64,000 nucleotides of DNA from Aquimarina rhabdastrellae. GTDB taxonomy: Bacteria; Bacteroidota; Bacteroidia; Flavobacteriales; Flavobacteriaceae. Below the pieces are notes generated by a model that worked only from the letters and a program-made list of their open reading frames with translations, was not told where the DNA came from and searched no databases. Below, in pieces: positions 9,314-17,186 of this stretch (positions within the stretch are counted from its first letter, which is position 1; the number at the start of each line of letters is the position of its first letter). Location: assembly GCA_947387485.1 (NCBI GenBank), contig CANDNT010000013.1, positions 40,681 to 104,680 on the forward strand. The letters run 5' to 3'. A program made the position numbers and the translations under genes.

Positions 9314-9322
9314 CTATTCTTT

Positions 9323-11560
9323 ATGTTATACGATATACTCAATCAGTTTCAGCTAGCACCCAAATATACTCGGTATGCTATTAATGAATTGCATACGCTT
9401 TTGGTTGCAGAACACGATAGCCGTATTATTACTGCTCCTATCGCTATTAAAATCCTGTATTATTTGACTACAGCTAATCAAGAGGTCTCCATATTTGATG
9501 ATTTTTCTACTAACGAAATCTTATTACAACTAAAACAATTAGAAGTAAAAGGTATCATTACAAAAAAAACTTCGATATTCTCCAAAGAGCAAGAAGCCTT
9601 TTGGCAAGAGTTAGGTTATGACACATCACGTTTGAGCAAACTATTTCAACAAAAGACGTTAAAAATAATAAGTTTAGGATCTACTGATATTTCTGAATTC
9701 ACTTCTCTATGTAAAACAACTGGATTATCTTTTTCTGAAACACCCGACATTTATATTGTTTTAACCGATTCTTATATCCATCCAGAATTAGAAACCCTTA
9801 ATCAATCTTTTATAGAAAAACAGCAACAGTGGTTGCTCATAAAATTAACCGGAGCTACGCCTTATATCGGTCCTTTGTTTTCTCCCACTGTGTCCAATAT
9901 GCCTTGTTGGTCATGTTTACAACATCGTTTATTATTACACGATCGAGAAAATGCGTTATATCAAACACTTCATAAAACGTTAAAAAATATTCAGAGACCC
10001 TTAGTTACACATCAATTAGCACAACAAATAGTTATTTCAAGAGCTTTATTACTTTTAGTTGAATTTTTGTACACAGTTCATGATACTCATGTTTTACAAA
10101 ATCATATCCACTCCATCAATACAAAAACAGGCGAAATCACAAAACATCAAGTTATAAAACGTCCTCAATGTTCTCATTGTGGTACTCCCAAAATATTAAC
10201 ACAACATCCAAAACCTATTACTTTACAACGAGAAACTTCTTTAGCAACTCATCATGGCGGTTATCGCATTTATGATGCAGAAACCACTTATAATAACTAT
10301 AAACATCACATTAGTTCTATTACAGGACTAGTTCCCTATGTAAAACCATATCACAAATCAAAAGACATTCCTATTTTCAATTATGGTTCTGGAAAAAATA
10401 TTGCCATGCAAAGTACCTCTATGTTTTGGCTTAATTTACATTTAAGAAGCGCTAACGGTGGTAAAGGAAAAACTGATATTCAAGCAAAAACAGGTGCCTT
10501 ATGCGAAGCTATTGAACGCTATTGTTTAATGTTTCCTGGTGCAACATATACTATATCTAATACTTTTAGTGCACTCGATCGTGCAATACATCCTAATTCA
10601 TGTATGCTTTTTAGTAAACAACAATATAATGATCGTATAAAAATCAATGCTTCAAGCACCAAATTTTATTCTTTAATTCCTGATTATTTATCAAAAGACC
10701 AAGCTCTTGATTGGTCTCCTGTTTATAATCTTACCAAAAAGCATTTTAACTATTTACCTACAGCTTTTTGTTATGCACAATATCAAACTGAAGCAGCTAC
10801 CAAATCAAAAATATATGCATATCCCGATTCAAATGGAGCTGCTGCCGGAAATACCATAGAAGAAGCTATACTACAAGGCTTATTTGAATTAATAGAACGA
10901 GATGCGGCTGCTATATGGTGGTATAATCGTATTCCTCGTCCAGCAATTAATCTTGATACACTTCAAAATTCGTATATAGATCAAATGCAGGCTCATTATA
11001 AAAGTCTGGATCGTAGCCTTTATGTTCTCGAACTAACCGTTGATACACAAATACCTGTTTATGCAGCTATAAGTTATTGTTTAAAAACCAAGCGGAAAAT
11101 ACTATATGCTTTTGGGGCTCATATTGATCCTACAATTGCTATTGAACGTGCTATTATTGAGCTTAATCAATTATTACCTATAGTTACCTCTTCTTCAACT
11201 TATTTAACAAAAGATAAAACATTTATACAATGGTTAGATACTCAAATTATTACACAACATTCATTTTTGCAACCTGAAGCTATAATCGATTTTACAGTTA
11301 AACAAGACATTCCTACTACTATTTATGATAGTATTAATTATAGTATCAAACATTTAGCAAACCTAGGACTAGATGTATTGATATTTAATCTAACTCAACC
11401 AGATATTGGTATGCCAGTAGTTAAAGTCATTGTACCTGGCCTTCGTCATTTCTGGAGGCGCACAGCTCCAGGAAGGCTATTTGACGTTCCTGTAAAATTA
11501 GGTTGGTTACAACAACCGTATACCGAAGAACAATTGAATCCTATAAGTATTTTTATCTAA
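9323..11560 (+). CDS. TOMM cyclodehydratase: fused E1-like partner domain and YcaO domain
   Basis: 745 residues. The N-terminal half is the E1-like/docking partner part, with zinc-type pairs CWSC (about residue 196) and CSHC (about 284). The C-terminal half is a YcaO domain with the family's ATP-binding glutamate motifs GALCEAIERY, NGAAAGNTIEEA and GLFELIERDA, plus a late FWRRTAPGRLFDVPV region. YcaO enzymes use ATP to activate the peptide backbone and form azoline rings at Cys, Ser or Thr; the neighbouring candidate precursor ends TCC. The protein ends LNPISIFI and lacks the Pro-x-Pro-x-Pro tail found in many azoline-forming YcaOs, so activity on the backbone could differ. No FMN dehydrogenase follows, so rings may stay at the azoline level, unless a distant enzyme acts. 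Next gene starts 12 bp after its stop. Confidence 0.85.
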   Translation: MLYDILNQFQLAPKYTRYAINELHTLLVAEHDSRIITAPIAIKILYYLTTANQEVSIFDDFSTNEILLQLKQLEVKGIITKKTSIFSKEQEAFWQELGYDTSRLSKLFQQKTLKIISLGSTDISEFTSLCKTTGLSFSETPDIYIVLTDSYIHPELETLNQSFIEKQQQWLLIKLTGATPYIGPLFSPTVSNMPCWSCLQHRLLLHDRENALYQTLHKTLKNIQRPLVTHQLAQQIVISRALLLLVEFLYTVHDTHVLQNHIHSINTKTGEITKHQVIKRPQCSHCGTPKILTQHPKPITLQRETSLATHHGGYRIYDAETTYNNYKHHISSITGLVPYVKPYHKSKDIPIFNYGSGKNIAMQSTSMFWLNLHLRSANGGKGKTDIQAKTGALCEAIERYCLMFPGATYTISNTFSALDRAIHPNSCMLFSKQQYNDRIKINASSTKFYSLIPDYLSKDQALDWSPVYNLTKKHFNYLPTAFCYAQYQTEAATKSKIYAYPDSNGAAAGNTIEEAILQGLFELIERDAAAIWWYNRIPRPAINLDTLQNSYIDQMQAHYKSLDRSLYVLELTVDTQIPVYAAISYCLKTKRKILYAFGAHIDPTIAIERAIIELNQLLPIVTSSSTYLTKDKTFIQWLDTQIITQHSFLQPEAIIDFTVKQDIPTTIYDSINYSIKHLANLGLDVLIFNLTQPDIGMPVVKVIVPGLRHFWRRTAPGRLFDVPVKLGWLQQPYTEEQLNPISIFI

Positions 11561-11572
11561 TCCACTATCATC

Positions 11573-12850
11573 ATGAAATTTGTTTCTTATAATCAACTCT
11601 CTTTTAAAAACACGCCTTATTACAATCGTTTGCCTTCAAACGAAAAAGAGGTTTTTGATATACTCACAAGCATTTTTCATTTTAAAGTGAATACGTATGT
11701 TTTAGATCATTTAATCCATTGGGATACGATTCCTAATGATCCTATCTATAAATTAGTTTTTCCTAGAAAAGAAATGCTATCACCTATAGACTATAACCAT
11801 TTAAAAACCTTATATCATAATGGCTTAAAATCAAAAGACATTATTCCGTTTGTACAGCATATAAAACAAAAAATGCATCCAGAGGTCAAACATCATTCGA
11901 CTAGTATACCCAAAGAAAATGGTCAAGTAATTAAAGGCCTGTATAGCAATTTTAAAACCATAGTGAGTTTATTTCCAGATCCTATGGTAAAAACCTGTCA
12001 TTCTTATTGTTCTTATTGTTTTAGATGGGTTGCATTTAATAACTTTGAGGCACAACACAACGCCTCTTATAAAGATCCGCTAACTCCAGTAGCCTTCCTT
12101 AAAAACAACCCTCAGATCACAGATGTGTTATTTACAGGCGCTGATCCTCTGGTACTAAAAGCTGAGGTCTTAAAAAAGTATATCGATCCTATTTTAGCGA
12201 TTGATAGCGTAAAAGTCATACGTATCAGTTCAAAATCCTTAGCTTGGTGGCCCTATCGTTTTACTACAGATAAGGATGCTGATGCTCTTATAGCATTCTT
12301 TGATTATATTATTGCTAGTGGCAAACACCTTAATTTTTGCGCACATTTTACACACCCTAGAGAACTAGATCATCCAGAGGTAAAAAAGGCCATACAACGC
12401 ATACAAAATACGGGAACTGTTATCCGTTGTCAAGGACCTCTAGTTAAAGATATTAATGATGATCCTATTATCTGGAGTCAGTTATGGACTAAACAAATAC
12501 AATTAAGTATGATTCCTTATTATATGTTTATAGAAGCAAATCACAATAGCGAGAATTGCTTTAGGATTCCTTTGGCTGAAGCTTTACACATTTTTCAAGA
12601 AGCGCAACAGCAAACTACGGGTCTAGCCAGAACAGTAAGAGGTCCTGTTTTTATGAACGATCTTAATCGTATACTTCTAGATGGTATTACCGAAATTAAT
12701 GGAAACACTTATTTTGTGCTTAAAAGTCTTCAGGCGCCACCTGAAACCTCTAGCGAAGGTGCTATAAAACTAATTCCCTATAATAAAGATCTAAAAGATT
12801 TAGGCGATTTATTCGTTCTTTTTAATGCTCCTACTCCTGTTCTTATTTAA
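11573..12850 (+). CDS. KamA-family radical SAM enzyme lacking the PLP lysine
   Basis: 425 residues, about the length of lysine 2,3-aminomutase (LAM). The radical SAM cluster motif is C142-HSY-C146-SY-C149, the CxxxCxxC spacing, with a following FTGADPL similar to the LAM segment at that place. LAM binds PLP through a Lys in a PGGGGK motif near the C-terminus; here the corresponding region reads TTGLARTVRGPVFMNDLN and no such motif is present anywhere. The protein may therefore have a radical chemistry other than amino-group migration, or bind PLP differently. The 12-bp gap to the cyclodehydratase makes a role in the same peptide pathway likely (inference). No transporter or protease gene follows in this unit; the next gene has its own promoter. 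Confidence 0.75.
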   Translation: MKFVSYNQLSFKNTPYYNRLPSNEKEVFDILTSIFHFKVNTYVLDHLIHWDTIPNDPIYKLVFPRKEMLSPIDYNHLKTLYHNGLKSKDIIPFVQHIKQKMHPEVKHHSTSIPKENGQVIKGLYSNFKTIVSLFPDPMVKTCHSYCSYCFRWVAFNNFEAQHNASYKDPLTPVAFLKNNPQITDVLFTGADPLVLKAEVLKKYIDPILAIDSVKVIRISSKSLAWWPYRFTTDKDADALIAFFDYIIASGKHLNFCAHFTHPRELDHPEVKKAIQRIQNTGTVIRCQGPLVKDINDDPIIWSQLWTKQIQLSMIPYYMFIEANHNSENCFRIPLAEALHIFQEAQQQTTGLARTVRGPVFMNDLNRILLDGITEINGNTYFVLKSLQAPPETSSEGAIKLIPYNKDLKDLGDLFVLFNAPTPVLI

Positions 12851-12935
12851 AGTCACCCAAAACATTTGCATTTTAGAATCATTCAGGTAATCATAAAAAA
12901 TCTAAATCATTCTTAATCATGTTAATCATTAAACA

Positions 12936-12972
12936 CGTCTTTTTTTATCCTTTAAACGTCATTTTCTTCATC
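12936..12972 (+). promoter_or_regulatory. Probable AraC-activator site of the siderophore operon
   Basis: Two direct repeats, CGTCTTTTT at 12936 and CGTCATTTT at 12957, are spaced 21 bp, two helix turns. The 30-bp block 12936-12965 matches 26111-26140, in front of the TonB receptor gene next to the AraC regulator, at 27 of 30 bases. The block ends 17 bp before the -7 element in both promoters and overlaps the place of the missing -33 element, as expected for an activator site. Confidence 0.65.
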
Positions 12973-12982
12973 GAGTAGCTTC

Positions 12983-13021
12983 TATTTTTGCATACATCTT
13001 ATTTAGACCAAGTAAAAATAA
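12983..13021 (+). promoter_or_regulatory. Siderophore operon promoter and iron-box operator
   Basis: The -7 element TATTTTTG lies at 12983-12990. The operator TTATTTAGA-CCAAG-TAAAAATAA (12999-13021) follows, just after the expected transcription start, so a bound repressor would block the start of transcription. This layout also shows that translation begins at the ATG at 13027 and not at the upstream in-frame TTG (12988), which overlaps the -7 element. Confidence 0.7.
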
Positions 13022-13026
13022 ACTTA

Positions 13027-14529
13027 ATGTTAACCCACACAACTATACTCGACCCCGTTGTAGATACAACACTATTATTTGATGGTCATTCTAAGGAATT
13101 ATATCAAGATAGTCTTCAAAAAGCTATCGAATATGTAAAAGCGTTTTTAGACAATGATTCTTTTTATAGCGGAATTTCTATTGATGAATTACGTCAGAAA
13201 ACTGACGCTTTATCTGTACAAAATGACCAAACACTATCTCTTGATCATGCCTTAGCTCAAATAAAAGATTTGTATCTAGACAATGCTATCTCTTTTCATA
13301 ATACTTCTTATGTAGCTCATTTAAATTGCCCTGTATTAATTCCTGCTTTAGTAGCCGAATTAATTTCAAATTCGGTTAACACCGCAGTAGAAACATGGGA
13401 TCAAAGTACCTCTGCTACATTAATCGAACAAGAAGTTATCAACTGGATTACTACTGCTTTTGGTTTACCTAAAACTGCAGATGGTGTATTTACCAGTGGT
13501 GGAACTCAATCCAATTTTATGGCATTGATGATTGCTAGAGATCATTATGCTTTCAAACATTACGGAATCAATATCAAAGAAAATGGCTTAAATGATATTG
13601 TTAAACGTTTTAGAATTTTCTGTTCAGAAAAATCACATTTCAGTATTAAAAAGAATGCCGCCTTATTAGGTTTAGGATACAATTCGGTTATTCCTATTCC
13701 AACAAATGAGCGTTTTGAAATGGAGCCTGAAGCATTGGTTCTAGCCATTGAAAAAGAAAAACAAAAAGGCAATATTCCTATTGCTGTTGTAGCTACTACT
13801 GGAACTACTGATTATGGTAGTTTTGATCCTGTAGAAACAATTAATGCTATTGCAAAAGAATATGATATCTGGTTACATGTTGATGGTGCTTATGGTGGAT
13901 GTTATGTACTTACAGATACTCATAAACATCTTTTAAAAGATGCTCAATATGCAGATTCTATCACTATAGATTTCCATAAAACTTTATTCCAGCCTGTTTG
14001 TTCTAGTGCTTTCTTACTGGCAAATGATGATCATTTTAAATATGTTTCGCATTATGCAGATTATCTAAATCCAATAGAAAACAAGGATAATGAGTTCCCC
14101 GATTTAATTGTAAAATCTATACAAACTACACGTAGATTTGATGCATTAAAACTATGGTTTACATTAAAGGTAGCTGGAGAAAAAACACTAGCCGAATATC
14201 TAGAAACTGTTCATTATAGAGCACTTGATGTTTATGATATTTTAAAAAACGATATCTATTTTGAAACTGTACATCAACCCGCTTTGAGTACCATAGTATT
14301 TAGATTTAAAGCTTTAGGTATTGACAACGAATCGGTACATGATACCATTAATTTATATATAAAAAACTCCCTATTTAATTCTGGAACAGCCTCTGTTGCT
14401 AGTACCAAACTCAATGGTAAAGTCTATCTCAAATTCACTTTATTAAATCCTGCAATAACCGTAGATAAGTTACAGGATATCATTGGTTGGATCAAAGAAA
14501 AAGGCTTGACTTACCAGAATATTAATTAA
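13027..14529 (+). CDS. PLP-dependent group II decarboxylase (lysine/diamine type, siderophore pathway)
   Basis: 500 residues from the ATG at 13027. Fold-type I PLP enzyme of the group II decarboxylases: TSGGTQSNFMAL binds phosphate, HVDGAYGG holds the PLP aspartate, and SITIDFHKTLFQP carries the Schiff-base lysine. In hydroxamate siderophore operons (DesA, the first step of desferrioxamine and bisucaberin synthesis) this enzyme makes cadaverine from lysine; putrescine from ornithine or a diaminobutyrate substrate are alternatives. The following N-hydroxylase and acyltransferase/NIS genes support the diamine role. First gene of an iron-box-controlled operon. The upstream in-frame TTG would place the start inside the promoter and was rejected. 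Confidence 0.85.
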   Translation: MLTHTTILDPVVDTTLLFDGHSKELYQDSLQKAIEYVKAFLDNDSFYSGISIDELRQKTDALSVQNDQTLSLDHALAQIKDLYLDNAISFHNTSYVAHLNCPVLIPALVAELISNSVNTAVETWDQSTSATLIEQEVINWITTAFGLPKTADGVFTSGGTQSNFMALMIARDHYAFKHYGINIKENGLNDIVKRFRIFCSEKSHFSIKKNAALLGLGYNSVIPIPTNERFEMEPEALVLAIEKEKQKGNIPIAVVATTGTTDYGSFDPVETINAIAKEYDIWLHVDGAYGGCYVLTDTHKHLLKDAQYADSITIDFHKTLFQPVCSSAFLLANDDHFKYVSHYADYLNPIENKDNEFPDLIVKSIQTTRRFDALKLWFTLKVAGEKTLAEYLETVHYRALDVYDILKNDIYFETVHQPALSTIVFRFKALGIDNESVHDTINLYIKNSLFNSGTASVASTKLNGKVYLKFTLLNPAITVDKLQDIIGWIKEKGLTYQNIN

Positions 14530-14544
14530 GAAAAAACACATATC

Positions 14545-15876
14545 ATGAATACAAAAATATATGACTTTGTAGCTGTTGGAATTGGTCCTTTCAATCTTGG
14601 TTTAGCTTGTTTAACTGCTCCTATAGAAGATCTAGATGGTATCTTCTTAGACAAGAGCACTGGTTTTAATTGGCATCCTGGTATGCTTTTACAAGATACT
14701 ACGTTACAAATCCCATTTATGGCAGATCTTGTTACTCTTGCTGATCCTACTAGTCCTTATAGTTTTTTAAATTATATAAAAAAACAAGGTCGTATGTATT
14801 CTTTTTATATCAAAGAGAACTTCTTGTTACTTAGAAATGAATACAATCAATATTGTCAATGGGTTATTCAACAATTAAATAATCTGCACTTTAACACAGA
14901 GGTAACGCATACTGATTATAGTGATCAAGAACAATGTTATATCATCACTACAACTAATCACGTTACAAACGAAACTGTTATTTATAAAGCTAAAAAGATT
15001 ATTCTAGGAACAGGAACCTCTCCATATGTACCTAAACAATGTCAACATCTTGAAGGAAAAGCTATTCACTCTTCTAGTTATCTAAATAACAAAGAAGCAT
15101 TACAACAAAAAAAGGCTATTACTATTGTTGGTAGTGGACAAAGTGCTGCCGAAATCTATTATGATTTACTACAAGAGATTGAAACAAAAGGTTATGAACT
15201 TAACTGGATAACACGTTCTCCTCGTTTCTTCCCTCTAGAATATAGTAAACTCACATTAGAGATGACTTCTCCAGAATATGTTGATTATTTCTATAATCTA
15301 CCTTCTCGAAAGAGAGATCATTTAATTAAAAATCAAAAACACCTTTATAAAGGAATCAATCAAGATCTTATTGGTGACATTTTTGATTTATTATATGCAA
15401 AAAATATCACCAACGAAATTAAGGCTAATTTACGTACAAACTCAGAATTGCTTAAAGCAGATTATAATGACGAGCAAGCAACTTTTGATTTATACTTCCA
15501 TCAAAACGAACAGGATAAATCATATAAACATACTACAGAAGCATTAGTATTAGCTACTGGTTATGGGTATCAAATGCCACAGTTTATAGAAGGTATTTCA
15601 AACAGAATTCTATGGGATGAACAAAGTCGTTTTGACGTACAACGCAATTATAGTATTGATCAAAATCACAACGAAATTTTTGTTCAAAACGTAGAATTAC
15701 ATACTCATGGTTTTGTAACTCCAGATTTAGGTATGGCTTGTTATCGCAATTCTTACATCATTAAAGAAATGACGGGTAAAGAATATTATCCTATCGAAAA
15801 GAGAATTGCTTTTCAACAATTTGAAGTAACAAAAGACGAAGAGGTTGTTCTTGAACACACATCAACACTCGTTTAA
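14545..15876 (+). CDS. Lysine/ornithine/diamine N-monooxygenase (siderophore)
   Basis: 443 residues, IucD/SidA/DesB family. An N-terminal FAD site (VGIGPFNLGLA, residues 12-22), the FMADLVTLADPTSPYSFLNY family segment (about 57-76), a central NADPH-binding site (IVGSGQSAAEIYYD, about 194-207) and a late LATGYGY are all visible. It hydroxylates the primary amine that will become the hydroxamate group; with a decarboxylase just upstream (15 bp), N-hydroxycadaverine is the likely product. NADPH and O2 are used in the cytoplasm. Translation is probably coupled within the operon. Confidence 0.9.
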   Translation: MNTKIYDFVAVGIGPFNLGLACLTAPIEDLDGIFLDKSTGFNWHPGMLLQDTTLQIPFMADLVTLADPTSPYSFLNYIKKQGRMYSFYIKENFLLLRNEYNQYCQWVIQQLNNLHFNTEVTHTDYSDQEQCYIITTTNHVTNETVIYKAKKIILGTGTSPYVPKQCQHLEGKAIHSSSYLNNKEALQQKKAITIVGSGQSAAEIYYDLLQEIETKGYELNWITRSPRFFPLEYSKLTLEMTSPEYVDYFYNLPSRKRDHLIKNQKHLYKGINQDLIGDIFDLLYAKNITNEIKANLRTNSELLKADYNDEQATFDLYFHQNEQDKSYKHTTEALVLATGYGYQMPQFIEGISNRILWDEQSRFDVQRNYSIDQNHNEIFVQNVELHTHGFVTPDLGMACYRNSYIIKEMTGKEYYPIEKRIAFQQFEVTKDEEVVLEHTSTLV

Positions 15877-15894
15877 TTTTATAAAAACACTCTA

Positions 15895-17079
15895 GTGAAT
15901 CTTAGATTTTTTCTTATTCTCATGACTTTGATAGCTGTAATAAGTGACTATTTATTACATCCTTTCTATCCTCAATATTTTGAGCTTAGGTTTGGTATCA
16001 CAGATCCCAAAGCTGTAGGTTATTATTTTGCAGCTATCTGTTTTATGGTCATGATTTCATTTCCATTTTGGGCTTTTGTTGCCAAAAAAATTGCAGAACT
16101 TAAGATTCTCGTTTATACTCAACTTGTTGCAGGTATATTAGCTTTGTATTGTTTTTATACAGATAACTATTTGTATTTCTGGATCATCTCGTTAACAATG
16201 ATTCTATTCAAAGCTAGTTATTTATTAGTCTATCCTTATATTTTAAGAATAGTTAAAAAAGAAGAGCATACACATACCATAGGTATTCTTTCTGTAGTAG
16301 TACATTTAGGTGGTATTCTAGGTGCTATAATTGGTGGATTAGTTGTCGATATTATCAATGCCAATTATATTTTTTTGATCATGGCTTTAGGAGATTTCAT
16401 ACAAATGTTTATGAGTTTATATCTCTTAAAAAACAAAAAGATATCGCTGCAACATCAAGAAAACAATACTATTACTACAAAGAAAAAAAGTTTTATTTCT
16501 AATCAATTGATCTTAAAACTCGGTTTAGTTACCTGCATCTTATATTTCAGTGATTTTATCACACGCCCGTTTTTTTCCATGTTTTGGGAAACCATTTCGG
16601 GATTACAGAGTAAAATCATATCAGGAAGTATTTATGCCATCCCAGGTATTATCGCCTTAATTGCCTTATGGATAAATTCAAAAAATAAAACAGCACAAAA
16701 CTCTCCTTATGCAGGTCTAGTTCCTATATTATGTATGGGGTTATTAGGTCTAGCTTTACAAGGAATTGCCATTCCGTGGATACTTATCATAGGGCGTTGT
16801 ATTTATGGTTGGGCAATTTTTCAAGGAGTAGTTCGATTTGATGTCCTCTTATTTGAACTTAGCACTCCTGATGATTATGCCATAGATTATAGTAAAGTCC
16901 ATTTTTTCCAAAACTTGGGAGTGCTTCTTAGTTCATTATTTGTAGGTATTGTAGTCGATATTTATGGATTACATATTCCTTTTGTTATCGCCTTTTTAGG
17001 TTTTTTAATTACGCTTCTACTCTACCTTCTATTCTTTAGAACAGAGTTAAAAGCATTAAAAAAAATAATTCAAACTTAA
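15895..17079 (+). CDS. MFS transporter, probable siderophore exporter
   Basis: 394 residues with about 12 hydrophobic segments, starting at a GTG (15895) 18 bp after the hydroxylase stop. A glycine-rich HLGGILGAIIGGLVVDI segment and the charged loop KKIAELKIL resemble the major facilitator superfamily; the sequence is not close enough to a characterised member to name. Its place between the hydroxylase and the synthetase strongly suggests export of the finished siderophore. An importer role (as for schizokinen MFS permeases) is less likely because a TonB receptor system lies nearby. Confidence 0.75.
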   Translation: MNLRFFLILMTLIAVISDYLLHPFYPQYFELRFGITDPKAVGYYFAAICFMVMISFPFWAFVAKKIAELKILVYTQLVAGILALYCFYTDNYLYFWIISLTMILFKASYLLVYPYILRIVKKEEHTHTIGILSVVVHLGGILGAIIGGLVVDIINANYIFLIMALGDFIQMFMSLYLLKNKKISLQHQENNTITTKKKSFISNQLILKLGLVTCILYFSDFITRPFFSMFWETISGLQSKIISGSIYAIPGIIALIALWINSKNKTAQNSPYAGLVPILCMGLLGLALQGIAIPWILIIGRCIYGWAIFQGVVRFDVLLFELSTPDDYAIDYSKVHFFQNLGVLLSSLFVGIVVDIYGLHIPFVIAFLGFLITLLLYLLFFRTELKALKKIIQT

Positions 17080-17094
17080 ATTTCAACTTAACTC

Positions 17095-17165
17095 ATTAAT
17101 CGACGGGGCTTGTTTTCTTAAATAATTAATCGACCTCTATTTAGATACTAGCAAGTCCTGCGGTT
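17095..17165 (+). repeat. Direct repeat plus long-loop hairpin inside the siderophore operon
   Basis: ATTAATCGAC occurs at 17095-17104 and 17125-17134 (30-bp period). GGGCTTG (17106-17112) can pair with CAAGTCC (17152-17158, one G-T pair), and a GGTTTTTG run follows. The element fills the 107-bp gap before the synthetase gene and may lower or modulate transcription into the second half of the operon. CTATTTAGA at 17138-17146 resembles half an iron box but lacks the other half. Confidence 0.4.
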
Positions 17166-17186
17166 TTTGAATTTAAACATAAACTC

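Noticed and set aside
12988..13026. Upstream TTG start for the decarboxylase gene
   Set aside because: It lies on the -7 element and the reading continues through the operator; the ATG at 13027 follows the operator and gives a normal-length protein.
17138..17160. Possible eighth iron box in front of the fused synthetase
   Set aside because: Only the left arm (CTATTTAGA) is present; the right arm has no similarity and no -7 element follows.
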